This document shows positions 1 to 11,877 of a stretch of DNA of 64,000 bases, in pieces (position 1 is the stretch's first letter; the number at the start of each line of letters is the position of its first letter). The notes under the pieces are model-generated. The model did not search any database. It saw nothing but the letters and a program-made list of their open reading frames with translations, and was not told the DNA's origin. Source of the DNA: Liolophura sinensis (taxonomy: Eukaryota; Mollusca; Polyplacophora; Chitonida; Chitonidae); assembly GCF_032854445.1 (NCBI RefSeq), contig NC_088299.1, positions 5,247,001 through 5,311,000 of the forward strand, in the 5' to 3' direction. The translations under genes and the position numbers were made by a program.

Positions 1-960
1 TACTTCTTTGTCTTTGAGGCATTGTGAGCACCTGGAATCTTGAAGTTGACTGTATTTATTACCATCTGGGAAATCTCATTAAAACACCGTAGGCGCCGTA
101 GAACACAAACATTATTAAAAAGAAAGTCTTCCAGGTTTAATGTCTCATACCAATGCCTTCTGAACGAGACGATGTGGGAGTGTTTTTAATTCCATCACAC
201 TAGTGTGAAGCCGGACCTTGAGCCATTGGTAGGTTAAAAATGGATTGTAGCAATGCAAACACTGACAGGGAGAACGGGTCCATAACATTGTGCCTTCGGG
301 CTTTACAATTAAAATATTTAAAGTATGCATGTGTTTGAAAAAGAACAAATTAAGAGACCATGAAACGCAATGCGTTATGTGTTTGAAAAGAAGAAATTAA
401 GAGACCATGAAACGCAATGCGTCTACTTTGGCCAGATTTTATGTGAGACAAATTCAAGCATTAACTTACAAAAGACGAAAGAATCATAACAATAAAGGCA
501 TTATCAGAGGTCCAATCCAGGTACTCTTATTATGTAGTTGAATATCACAATAGACATTTTATTTAGGTCATTGGTTAAATAAGTCTGTCCAATTGAAAAT
601 GTCACCTGGTGCTCTGTCAAATGTCGACGTATTCTTCCCTTAACCTCAGTCTCATGGTGCAAAAGGGTTATTAAAAGATGTGCTTTAGAAGAATTGTGCT
701 AACATAAAATCTTGGTTGTATTTAATACCCTGTAGTAAGTCCACTATACCATGAGCTTTCTGATGGTAGTATTTCAAATCTTGGAAGTTATGTACTCCTT
801 ACGCTTTTTCTTAGTAGTCTGCCTTATCTTATCGAGGTACTATCGTATCCCATGCACCCTTCTTTGATGTGAGTGTATCAATGATACTACAACTCTCTAA
901 AGCAAACTTCACATCTGCCTCGTGTAATAGCCCAAAACAATGATCGAATGAAACAATAAT
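1..960. repeat. Tail of an alpha-array unit, then unassigned sequence
   Basis: Around 60-85 the sequence carries the word GGGAAATCTCAT with flanks that recur near 9,850, 12,685 and 20,460. This places the window start inside the end of an alpha unit whose beginning lies outside the window. A short direct repeat is visible at about 329-422, where a segment ending in ACCATGAAACGCAATGCG occurs twice in a row. From about 430 to 960 I see no gene, RNA or recognisable mobile element. Reading frames are short and have no protein-like character. Confidence 0.5.
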
Positions 961-3540
961 ATAAAAAAAGTAAATCCAAGAGAGACTCAAACTCACGACC
1001 CCGCACGCCTCTGCAGTGTTGTTTCCTTGTTTGTGCTTTGATATATTAATGCTATATCATGGAGAACTACGCCACACAAGCACAAATACTTGTAATGTTC
1101 TCTGACATTTTGTTTCTATAAATCGATATATTTATGATCATATTACGTAACCTTTTATCTGGTCATCATTTATGCATTTAAGGATAATACCGAGTTCAGC
1201 TGGAGTAGTGCAATAAAACCTGCCATCATACTCTCCTTTGGCATGCTTTACGGTACACCTTGAGCACCTGTTTCTGATTATTTCGTGGAACGGAAGCGAT
1301 TTCCACTCAAAAGTGGAAGTTCATGTTGTGTTATCGCAATTCAGAGAATCTTCATGTCTCGACAATGCAAGTTTTAGAGAATTCGTGGTATTTCATGCTT
1401 CTTGTCTACTGATCCTGGTGAAATCCGTAGCCTTTGATGAAGAATTATTATATGGAATCCATTTGTTGCTTCACATGAGGTCTGATCCAGATAGCCCGAA
1501 TTCTTGTGTCTCTGGTGATAATCTGTAGAATGATGACTTCAAGAAGCATCGTTTTATAACTTGTCAACACAGAGAATTACAATCATCTACAATCTTGAGA
1601 TGAAAGCCTACACCTTAAATAGCATTGAGACAAGCAATGGTATTAATGCTCTAATTACACCCCTTGATATCAACCATTTGAAAGTCGCTCCCTGGTAAGG
1701 ACATTGTCTCCTGTGTTTTGTTGTTTTGGACTGTATTTGGTTCATACCACTGTGGCCAATGACGTGACGCCTTACATAACCACAATATGTCGACAAATAA
1801 GGTAGATTTACACATTTCCTATTCACTTAAGATAATCTCATGTCGAATAAGTACACGTATATAGCACACCCATTTTGAGCTCACATGGCTAAAAACCGGT
1901 TTTTTCGTTTAAGTGGTTGAGACTTTATGACGTATACGTCTATATTTGCCTTTTGGTTTGGTTAACGTTGCTTTCCAACATTATTACGCTCCTATATGAA
2001 TCACCATGATGTGTCCTTGTAGGAAGCCGTACTCAATTCTGACATATTTACGGTGCTGACTTACTGAAAAGCCGTTCCGAGGACACCAGTTACGACCCTA
2101 TCCCCAGTCACATTATACAGACACAATGCCGGCTGGCATGTCTCCTAGTTTGAGTGCCAAACGATGTAGTACCACAATTACCGATGTTACTCTTTTAAGC
2201 CTGACTTGATGCGGCATTTAACTCCGATCAGCACCTCTCTCCACTATTCCATGTACTGTAGCCGGTTACTTGTCTTGAAGCTGGGAGATGGATGTTGTTA
2301 TAGCTAAAATGCCATGGCAGATTCTTCTGCAACGATTGTAATATGATTCTGTTAATGAAAATATAAGGAATGCACTGGAGCCTGCACATTTAAAAAGATT
2401 TCTTGATCAAATTTCTATGCCCACTTAATCAGTTTTAATGCTACAAAATGCTCGATCCATCTCTTGTTATCATTTGACACACCTCTACTTCACGCAAAAT
2501 ACGAATGAATCTCGGAATAGAAATGAAGCCATCTATGTCATCGTACCACTGAAATCTGCTGGACTATTTTTAGAAACACATGCGGCAAAATTTCAAGTGG
2601 AAACTTTATTTGAAATATTTAATTTGCCAATCTTTGTGGAAAGCCAAACCCTTTGGCAAGTGTGAATTGATTCTAACGTGATATTCAAAACTGCACATTT
2701 AAAGTGAAGGGGATTGATCTACGTTACATAACCCGATGTGCGAACTTTGTCCGGTGTTTTATGTTGGTATCAGTGATTTAAAATCGAGATATTCATCCGA
2801 TATCGAGCAGGAAGCTTTCCATTAAAATGAACATCCAGTTAGCTAAGATTTGCCGGAATTCATCCAAACGCTTTTGTAAGATATGATTTGGGTGGAACGT
2901 ACAAAATGACGAAAATCCAGAAAGAAAGTACACAACAAGAAAATAAACTTACCAACTGGCACGTTTAAAAGTATTATTCCAGTAATTTATTTGTTGGACT
3001 GAAAGCAGTTTACATATTAAAGGCCCAGAAAACACAAATGCCTCTTGATTTTTCAGGTCTTGAGACAAAGTGCAAACACGGGCCTCTCAAAGTCGATGCC
3101 GATATTTATATCGCTACTTCTTTCGCAATGGATAAGAACCTGTACTAAGGCGATTCGGATACGTTAACATAAGTCCCGCGTTTTTTTTTGTTATTATTGT
3201 TAATGTAAAGGAAAGCTAAAATATGAAGTAAGGTTCATCATACGGACAACTGAGTGTTGAAAGACATTCAGATACTTGAATACTATGGTGGGCTTTATGA
3301 GCCATACTGACGGTATCTAGGGACTCTGACGTCACATCGCCTTTCTCTGTTCATTGATGTTCATCAGTGATGTTTTACTCACGTGTAAAAAGGTTATTGC
3401 AGTATTCAGTTTCGCGACTAGAGTTGGAAAAACTCTCTGTGAGGCCAGAATTCCTAAACTCTGATAGTATGATCCACATACTTCACCTTAAAAATCAAAT
3501 GTTTGAATGCCTTTAACTCTTTTCACAAAAATATTAAAAA
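961..3540. repeat. Alpha array unit A
   Basis: This is the first whole unit of the diverged tandem array. The opening marker lies near 970-1,015 (a GAGACTCAAACTC region, a weak version of the tRNA-like marker in later units). The word CAATAAAACCTGCCATCATA is at about 1,211, followed by CACCTGTTTCTGATTA. The middle holds GATCTACGTTACATAACCC near 2,714 and AACATCCAGTTAGCTAAG near 2,829. The unit ends with TTGGACTGAAAGCAGTTTAC near 2,994. All these words recur in the same order in units B-F. It is shorter at the end than C, D and E. No reading frame is conserved between units, so I treat it as non-coding. Confidence 0.6.
2088..2165 (-). mobile_element. SINE family B fragment inside alpha unit A
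   Basis: A stretch with CCCAGTCACATTATACAGAC and GAGTGCCAAACG matches the middle of the longer family-B copies near 52,800-52,870 and 34,285-34,330 (reverse orientation). A similar fragment lies at the equivalent place in alpha unit D (11,454-11,550). The insertion therefore probably predates the alpha duplication. Ends are not defined. Confidence 0.4.
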
Positions 3541-3855
3541 AAAACGAAAGTATATTTGTCCATGCTTTAAATGGTCTGTTTAGTGATGCCTGCTTCGATG
3601 TTTAGATGTCTTTTCCTTTAAATACCACTGCACTCGCCATATGTTCTACCTGCATATTTTTCTGGTGATATTTGTGGGTATAGTTTTGGAGTCACTCGTC
3701 CATTTTCTACATATGTATATATAAGGGTACCACTATCGGAGAGTAAAGATGAGAAATAACTGGCTTGTTTAACTCTCAGACAAGCGATAGGCCTCACACA
3801 AGGTCAAACAAAGAAACACGAAGACGTTAAGTTAAAACTAAGGTTATATCCAACT

Positions 3856-5274
3856 TTGATAAAACAAAGGTTATATCTATCTTCTGAGAATTCTCCATCC
3901 ATTTATGATCGTCCAAAATTTCATAAGTTGAATATACCTGTTAGACCCATTGTGTCAGGATCGGTTACCTATCAGCTTGCTAAACATCTTGCTTATGTGA
4001 TCCAACCGCTAATTGGAAATACTCAACATCATGTCAAAAGCTCCCAAGATTTTGTTTGTAAGATACATAATATCATATTGGATGAAGGTGACACATTAGT
4101 ATCATTTGATGTTGTTAACCTTTTTTCTAGTATTCCTGTTGCTAATACCATAGATGCCGTTTCTAATGCACTACATAATGACGTCACTTTGTCTGTAAGC
4201 TCTAAACTCTCACCTACACAGATCTGTCAATTGGTAAACTATACAGTCAAGCTCATGGATGTACCATGGGATCACCTGTATCGCCAATTGTAGCCAACAT
4301 ATTCATGGAATCTTATGAGTAAAACCCACTATCTACATTCACTGGAACATCACCGTCACATTGGTTCTGATATGTCGATGACACTTGGGATAAGACCAAA
4401 ACTAAAGCTTTACCAGATTTTTTCACTCATTTAAACAGCATCGATAGTAATATACAGTTTACTATGGAGATAATGACAAATCATCAAATTTCCTTTTTGG
4501 ACACCTTGGTTTCGGTTAATGAGGAGCGGACACTTGAGGTCACTGTATACCGAAAGCCTACACATACAGGCCTTTATATGGACTTTCAGTCACACCACCC
4601 ACTTAATCAAAAACTAGGTGTAGTTAAAACACTCTTTAAAAGGGCTAAAACAGTAATAAGCAATGACGCTGCTTTACAGGTTGAGAACACCCACATAACA
4701 AAAGCACTGAAAGCTCGTGGATATCAAAACTGGGCCATTCACAATGCCCTGAAAACTAATCTCCCCAAGACACCCACTGACCTACAAACAACAAGTACTA
4801 CAACTGTACCCTATGTACAAGGTTTATCGGAAAAAATCAAAAGAATTTTCGCGCAACATGCTATAAAAACAGCCGTGAAACGATATCAGAAACTGAGAGC
4901 ATCTCTTGTTCGACCTAAGAACAAGCCCATCAAAGACAAGATAAGTGGTGTGGCGTATGAAATAAAATGTGGTGAAAACACGTGAAGGGATTTATATATT
5001 GGTGAAACACAGCAGCCACTAAGTAACCGTGTTAAACAACACCAAAAAAACGGCATCTAGCGGCTATGATTCTGCTGTTTTCCAACATATATGTAATTCA
5101 GGTCACGGTTTTCATGGGGACAACGTAAATATTTTATCCAAAGAGCCCCATTGGTTTGAAAGAGATGTTAAGGAAGCCATTTCAGTAAAGGTTAAAAATC
5201 TCACTCTCAACTGCAATGGAGGACTCAGATTTAACCTATCATACACCTGGGACACAGTGTTGAAAAAATGTTAA
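3856..5274 (+). pseudogene. Decayed Penelope-like retroelement: reverse transcriptase plus GIY-YIG endonuclease
   Basis: A broken copy of a Penelope-like element (PLE) polyprotein, which in this group copies RNA into DNA and nicks the target with a GIY-YIG nuclease. The first part (3,856-4,250) holds the entry region KFHKLNIPVRPIVSG and motif A SFDVVNLFSSIPV. After a frameshift near 4,245, frame 3 gives MGSPVSPIVANIFMES (from 4,266), a TAA stop at 4,320, a TGA at 4,368, and the catalytic YVDD at 4,371-4,382. The thumb region follows with FLDTL and VYRKPTHTGLYMDFQSHHPL. After a TGA at 4,983, YIGETQQPLSNR marks the GIY-YIG domain. A TAG at 5,058 and another shift lead to HICNSGHGFHG and EPHWFERDVKEAI, ending at 5,274. 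The N-terminal part is missing or unrecognisable. With three in-frame stops within the RT/GIY-YIG frames, a fourth at the second shift, and two frameshifts, it is inactive. The family call is firm; the subfamily is not determined. Confidence 0.9.
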
Positions 5275-5500
5275 GTAGCTTGTGCAAATGTACCTCAACA
5301 TGGTAAAATTTGTTCACTCATGTAAAACTGTATAATATTCCAATTCGGTAACTATATACCAGCTCCTGTTGTCTCATAGTTTTAAATTGTATAGACCCAC
5401 TGTATACTTCAACCATGAACTTGAGCTGCGTTCACCATGAAATAAAGCATAATGAATAGTAATGAATAATGAATAGTAATGAATAATGAATAGTGTCATA
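5275..5500 (+). mobile_element. Probable 3' untranslated end of the Penelope-like element with short repeats
   Basis: AT-rich sequence follows the last stop and contains an AATAAA (in CATGAAATAAAGC near 5,440). It then runs into a short array of AATGAATA-type words at 5,451-5,495. Short terminal repeats are common at PLE 3' ends. I cannot place the exact end or a target-site duplication. Confidence 0.4.
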
Positions 5501-6060
5501 AAGCGTCCAAATCCGGATGGGATATTCCGGCTTCCATAGCCGAGTTAGTTCACATAAATATAGAATCCAAAGTTAAGATGAATTCCTTAATCTACGGATA
5601 AGTCGGATAAATGATTTATTCCTCAACAAAGTCACGTTCAGGGTAAGTAACAGCACAATCGACAATGCGCGATACAAGCTCCGAAATAACGTCTCCAAAA
5701 AAAATAGCAAATGACGAATGACAAGCTCAGAAAGTGTTCTGTACAGAAAATGGAGTAAAAATGACGAATGTCGAATGGCGTGAAAGCCGATATCTCCAAA
5801 CCCAGTAAAATCCTTCACAGTGGATGACAGTAAATATGACTGCTCTCAAATGAACTTGAGTAAATAACTGCTCACAAGTGGACTTCAATGAATGATTGCG
5901 AGCTTTAAGACTCCGTCGCTCATATATATAGACTAACGAAAAAAAGTTCTATATAGTTTAATCATAAGCATGTTTACAACACCAGTACATATTTCCAGAA
6001 TGTACACTCTATTTATAATGACACTAAACTCATAAACACCGAAGCCTCGAGAACACTAGA
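5501..6060 (-). other. Promoter-like or LTR-like insert of unknown identity
   Basis: This block lies between the PLE and the start of alpha unit B and is absent from the other alpha units, so it came in with or near the PLE. Read on the minus strand it has a TATA-like element (GTCTATATATATGAGCG, near 5,920-5,936) and an AATAAA-like signal near 5,608-5,616. That layout resembles an LTR or a terminal PLE repeat. I cannot find paired ends or a second copy in the window, so identity remains open. Confidence 0.2.
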
Positions 6061-6261
6061 CTGAATCACAGTGCTGGCTATAACATACACAGAGTGGAAA
6101 TGTAGGTCTCAAAACGACGAATAAAAAAAATGTACCACAAGACGGGGTTCGTAGTATATATGTATATATGATAGGTTGGAAAAGAAATCTGCTTAAAAAG
6201 ACAAGGTTGGTAATTGCGGATGTAAGCCGGCGATGGTTTTTCCCCACCACACATTCCACCT

Positions 6262-7799
6262 CCCTTAAAACTGATCACGTGTGTATGAGTGACAATTTGT
6301 TGAGAAGGGCCTGGAAAAGCAATAGAAATAAATAAATGTAAGTAAATCAAAGAGAGAGTTGAACTCAGCACCTCGGTATGCCTGTTGTCTGAAACAGGTG
6401 CTCAGACTGTAGGACGGTGGTGTTGTTTGTTTGGAATTGTGGAAAGAAAGTAATGCAATTTTCATGTATGGTGAAACACTAAGCTGTGGAAACAATAAGT
6501 AGTGCCATAAAACCTGCCGGCATACTCTTCTTTGGCATGTTTTACGCTAGATCACTTATGTTGTCTAAGGACGAATTACCAGTTGAAGCACCTCTACTTC
6601 TCGCAAAATGCGGAGGCATCTCGAAATTGAAATGGCATTATCTATGTTATTGTGGCACGAAAATTTGCTGCACTATTTTAAGAGACACCTCGGGCGAAAT
6701 TTCAAGCGAAAGCGTCATATGAAATATCTAATTAGCGCAGCTTTGTGGAATGCCAAACGTTTTGCCGAGTATTTTATAGGGTTAACCTGTCATCCAGATC
6801 TGCATAATGAAACGGAAGGAGATTAATCTACGTTACAAAACCCACTTTGCTCGCTTTATTCAGTGTTTAATGTTGGTATTAGTAATTTAAAATCGAAATA
6901 TATAATCCGATATAGAACAGGAAGCTTCCTATGAAAATGAACATCCAATTAGCTTAGATTTGCCGGAAGTAAGTCAAACGTTTTTGTATGACGTTTTGGT
7001 CAAACGTCAAGATCAAGACAGCTATGTGGGTATTTAATGTTATGGGTATTACGGCCAATACCCCGATCCGGCAGCACGCTTGTGGTTAAACCAAGGTCTA
7101 CTACTGCTATATTTATCCAGCGTTTAATGCTGGTATTTGGGATTTCGGATTTAGACACACAATAGTGTATTAATTATTTTATGATGATCAACTTTATGAC
7201 GAAATGAGACCTGTGCACAGTTGAAGTAATCGACACTCAGGCATCTAGCATAACGAGTTGAAGTTAAAAAAAAATCCGGATTAATGCAAGTTTAATCCAG
7301 CATTTATCTACTACAATTGTACATATTGTATAGCCATGGGCCTGTAATTTACGTCATGGCTAAGCAAACATGTGCCATGTAACGGATGGTCAATTGTTGC
7401 GTTTTTATTTCCACCGAATGTCTACGTATTTACTAATAGTCTAGATTACCAGGGAAATAAAAGTCAATCAAAGCTTTGCCCTTGAGGCTTTGTAAATGGA
7501 TGAAATGTTGAAGTCAGATGGATACACTACCCACTTAGAAATCTAATAAAACAACAAGAGAAAGACGTAATATTGATAAAAAAAACTTGAAACAAACATG
7601 TTTTCTCAGATTACCTTTCAAACTACTAATGACTCGTAGAAAATAATACCCCACTAATTTTCTTTGTTGCACTAAAAGCAATTTACATATTAAAGGCTCA
7701 GGAAATGACCAGGTTTTCTGGACACAATTCTGTACCTCACGTATAGGAATGTCTGTCAGTAAGTTGTCAAAGGTCAGTGGTGTTTTCGGCGCACTCATG
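6262..7799. repeat. Alpha array unit B
   Basis: Starts at CTCCCTTAAAACTGAT, a word shared with units D and E. The tRNA-like marker follows at about 6,339-6,412, then ATAAAACCTGCCGGCATACT at about 6,512. AATCTACGTTACAAAACCC is near 6,825 and ACATCCAATTAGCTTAG near 6,940. A single copy of the 25-bp segment that expanded in unit E is near 7,100-7,125. The unit closes with GCACTAAAAGCAATTTACAT near 7,670. At about 1.5 kb it is the shortest unit and must carry internal deletions. No conserved frame was seen. Confidence 0.6.
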
Positions 7800-10576
7800 T
7801 TTCCTGAAAACTGAGCGTATTCCTATGCGTGACATTTTCTAAAACAGCAATCAACTGCATGAGTAAATAAAAGAGAGAATCGAACACAGATCCTCTCCGT
7901 GTATTCTGCTTGAATAGGTCCTTTACTTTGCTGTCCTAGAAGTGTTTTATATTTAATTAATTTTTTTTATTTTATTGGTATTTTATGCCGTACTCAAGAA
8001 TATTTCACTTTTTATGACGGCGGCCAGCGTTGGGGTGGAAGGAAAGTGGGCAAAGCCCGGCGGAAAACCCACGACCAGCCGCAGGTCGCTGATACACTTT
8101 CCCACGTACGGCTGGAGAGGAAGGCAGAACGAGCTGGACTTGAAGTCACAGAGACCGCATTGGTAGAAGACTACTGCGCCACTGCGCCGCGTTGGCGTGC
8201 TAACCCCATTGGCAACGTAGGCCTCGGGAAGTATCTTTGAACTAATGCTATGACTACTGCGATATGCTGTGGATCACCTACACTGGAAATACAGATATCT
8301 GCAGCATTCTTTTTGCTTCCCTTAAACAATACATGTGTGATCGCATTACATAACCTTTTACCTGGTCTTTATGCATTTAGGGATAATGCTTAGTTCAGCT
8401 AGAGTAGTGCAATAAAAGCTGTCTCCTTCGACATGTTTTACGGCACATCCTGAACACCTGTTTCTGATTACACCATGGAAGTAAAACGTTTATCGTCCCT
8501 TGGAGTCAATCGTAATCTCCTAAACATACAGACGCCTACATGGTGGTATGATTATTTCTCTACTCAAGAGCGTGGGTTCATGTAGTTGTGCAATAACATT
8601 TATAACTTGGCATCCAAGTTACAAAAATTAACGATGTTACGCTTTTAAATAAGACTCCATTAGGTATTTAACCCGAATCCAGCGTACACTCAAAATCTAT
8701 GCGTCGAAACAGACATTCATATACCAGCCATCCAAAAAAGCAAATGAATACCGTTTTGTACACATTTGTTTGTGTAGCCCGCAATGTTAACATAACAACT
8801 AATTAATTTGATACACATTAAATGAGCAGGTACATAAAGATGATGTATGCAAGGTACACATCTTGAATGTGTGTCTTTTACACACAGCTGCTTTCAGAGA
8901 GTGTCTCGCTCCCGACTACTCCAAGGTAGCAGGTCACATTTTTGCAGCTGAGAGATGAATGTTACAATTGTTGTTATAAATGTTGTTATAATTCATGTGC
9001 TATGTTACCACAGTTATAAATTATGAAACCTTTTTTTGTAATTGTACATGTATATCCTCTTAGCTAGGAAAGGCAAACTCTTTGCCAAATATGATTTAAA
9101 TCTTACTTCCCGATCAGCATATTCCAAATGAAGGAGTTCGACTTACATTATATACCCCAGTCTGTCGGGACACTTGTGGTTTTTAGGCAAGTTTGCTACT
9201 CAGTAGAATATCGAATAGGAAGCCTTGTCAGGAAATGAACATTCACTTAGCTAAGCTTTGTCCAAACACTTTTGCAAGATATGGTTTGGGTATATCGTAC
9301 AAAATCCCGGTCTGCGTATTTAACTTGAATGGATTTGATCCATCATCTAGTATTACGGTCTGACGTGACGCCTGTGGTGTTTATTCAAGTTTACCAGTGC
9401 TTTGTTTACCCAGCACGCTGTTGGTAATGGTGATTTTGCTTGTAGACATTCAATAAGAGTTTAATTAAATTATGATGGTTAATCGCATGATGTAAAAATG
9501 GCAGCTGTACATATAAATTGTAGGAATCGAAACTCTCGTATCTGGCCCTAGATGTTGTCATTTACATCATAACTGAGTAGATCTCTACTATCAAATATAT
9601 GGTCATGTCTTATGTAATAACAAATTCTAGATTTGTATAAATCTAATTCCGAATCTACAATTTTATGTAATAAAAACCTAGAGGCTGCCATTTACATGAT
9701 GGCTAAATAAGTCTGTGCTATTAAACTTATGGTCACGTGGGTTTGTTTTTTCTCTCCCCAATGTTCACATAATCCTTTACAGTCTCCTTTACCAGACGTA
9801 CAAAGGGCACTCACAGCTTTGTCCGTGAGAAATTGTGAATAGCTGAAATAGCTATTTATTTCCCTCTTGGGAAATCTCATACAATACGAAGAATAAGACG
9901 TAATATTTATATAAAAATAATATCATCGAAAGAACCATATTTTCTCATACTGTCTTCTGAAGTATCCTTGGTTTGCTGACTTTGGCGTAAGAGCATAAGG
10001 TGACAAATGTCATATGTCAACACGCAAAAACGACAGCGAAACTAAAATCGACTGAAGAAAGTAGACTACCAGAATATTCCCTCCCCAACTTGCGCGTTTA
10101 TAAATACAACCCCAGTAGTTCACGTGTATTTGTTGGACTAAAAGCATTTCACATTTTACTGCAGTTCCAGAAAATACAAACGTATCCCAGATAGTCAGGT
10201 TTTGTGGAGAAAATCCGGACATTCCGATACTTATAAACGGAGCCGGTATGTCATTCATGCGACTCTCTGGAAAAGTGGGTTAAACCTGTTTGTTCTTGTA
10301 CTACTGTAATTATCTTTTAAGTTGTGGAGAATGTGTGCCATTGATGCTTTACATTTTCCGCCGTTTGTTTGTATGTGTTTGTGTTTGTAATGAAAAACCT
10401 GTGTGCTCTCAAAATGCACTCAAAAAGACAATGTTGACCTTTAATGACAGTAAGCCGCTGACTTTGTTCATGGGCCCATTTCCGTTTTCTAAAGTTCGTA
10501 GAAGACCACTTGTTTCCTACCAGTAGGGTGTGATTGTCTGTACATCGCTTGAAGGAATATTTATGAGTAACTTGCT
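7800..10576. repeat. Alpha array unit C
   Basis: Opens with the marker near 7,865-7,935 (GAGAATCGAACACAG), which is at once interrupted by a SINE copy. CAATAAAAGCTGTCTCC is near 8,410, followed by CACCTGTTTCTGATTAC. Further shared words are AACATTCACTTAGCTAAG near 9,237, GGGAAATCTCATAC near 9,869 and TTGGACTAAAAGCATTTCAC near 10,133. Without the SINE the unit is about 2.5 kb. A degenerate version of the 25-bp segment is near 9,388-9,412. Confidence 0.6.
7958..8230 (-). mobile_element. SINE family A, near full-length diverged copy
   Basis: Reverse orientation: the T/A-rich tail is on the left (TTTTATTGGTATTTTATGCC), then GTACTCAAGAATATTTCACT, the body CACGACCAGCCGCAGGTCGC, and a worn tRNA-like head on the right. 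Compared with the intact copy at 43,015-43,280, the A-box region is mutated (CTAACCCCATTGGCAACG in place of the usual pattern). The B-box region reads GAGCTGGACTTGAAGTCACA. It is presumably an old, inactive insertion. Confidence 0.75.
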
Positions 10577-11453
10577 CCTTTGTCCATCTCCCTTAAAACT
10601 GATAGTACTCGGATAAATGACAATTTCTGGAGAGTGGCATAAAACAGCATTCACATAAATAAGTAAATCAAAGAGTAAATTGAACCCAGCATCTCCGCGT
10701 GACTATTGTCTGAAACAGCTAGCGTGATTGTACGACCGTGGTGTTGCTTGCCGTTAAGTGCTTTAAACACAATGTCATAACTGTTCAACACTACCCTACG
10801 CTGTAGAAGAACCGATACTTACAGAGTTCTCTGGCATTTTCCTTCCATTAATCCATATATTTAACCCATTTCGTAACCTTTTACAGGTATTTTTTCATCA
10901 TTTATGTATTTAAGGGTATTACCGAGTGCAGCCAGACTAGTTCAATAAAACCTGTCATCATACTCTCCTTTGACATGTTTCATGGTTACTTTATGGAAGT
11001 AGCAGGATTTCTAATGCCTTAGAATCAATCGTGAGCGTTTTTAACTCTTAAACATGCAGACGTCTACATATGGCGGTATGATTATATCTCTACTCAAGAT
11101 GTGTTGATAACCCCTGAGGCCTTGTCTCCTTCCGTTGTTTTGAAGTGTTGTACATTAAATCTGATGTAAACTTAAATTCCATTTCTTGCTAAAGACATTG
11201 TCTCCTGTTACCACAGTCAGCCTATCACCACACGCCCTACACAGCCACATTGTGTCGACAAATACGGTAGATACACACTTCAGCCTTCACACGTCAGCTA
11301 AAGGGTACAACATCTTCAAGCAGTTCCCTTGGTTTGAATCACGGCGTTTTCAGTACCATGACGATCGTGTCTGAATAAATACGATGTCTTCTTGCAGAAA
11401 GCCGAACTCATTACAGACATGTCTATGGTGCTGCCTCACTGGAAAACCGTTCC

Positions 11454-11550
11454 GAAGACATCGGTAACGCCTCTACCCCAGCCACATTATACTGACATTA
11501 GGCCAACTAGCAGTTGGTCCATGTATCCTAGTTTGAGCGCCAAACCATAT
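11454..11550 (-). mobile_element. SINE family B fragment inside alpha unit D
   Basis: CCCAGCCACATTATACTGAC and GAGCGCCAAACC match the middle of family-B copies elsewhere and the fragment at 2,088-2,165 in unit A. The shared position suggests inheritance with the alpha unit. Confidence 0.4.
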
Positions 11551-11647
11551 AGTGCGACAATTACCGATGTTTCGCTTTTATGGATGATTTGATTTGGAAG
11601 TTAACCCGAATCTACACCGAATCTACACATTTTAGTACACTGTAAAT

Positions 11648-11877
11648 TTATTTATTTATTTATTTATTTGATTGGTGTTTTACGTTGTACTCAAACAATT
11701 ATGGTGGGGGTGGGGAACCGGAGAAAACCCACAGCCATCCGCAAGTTACTGTAAGTCCTTTCCAGGTAAAACCGGAGAAGCCAGGATGAGCTCGACTTGA
11801 GCTCACAGCGAACTCTGTGATGAGAGGCTTCTGGGTCATTGCGCCTTGGTGACGTGCTAACCCTCTCGGCCACCCTA
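11648..11877 (-). mobile_element. SINE family A, internally deleted copy
   Basis: The tail is a run of TTTA units at 11,648-11,668, followed by GATTGGTGTTTTACGTTGTA. About 40 bases of the usual body after GTACTCAA are missing. The body resumes with GAAAACCCACAGCCATCCGC and ends in a worn tRNA-like head (GCTAACCCTCTCGGCCACC) on the right. Reverse orientation. Confidence 0.7.

Noticed and set aside
3680-3800. Hammerhead ribozyme upstream of the Penelope-like element (AAAGATGAGAAA)
   Set aside because: The core CTGATGA...GAAA pattern is not matched and I could not pair the required stems.
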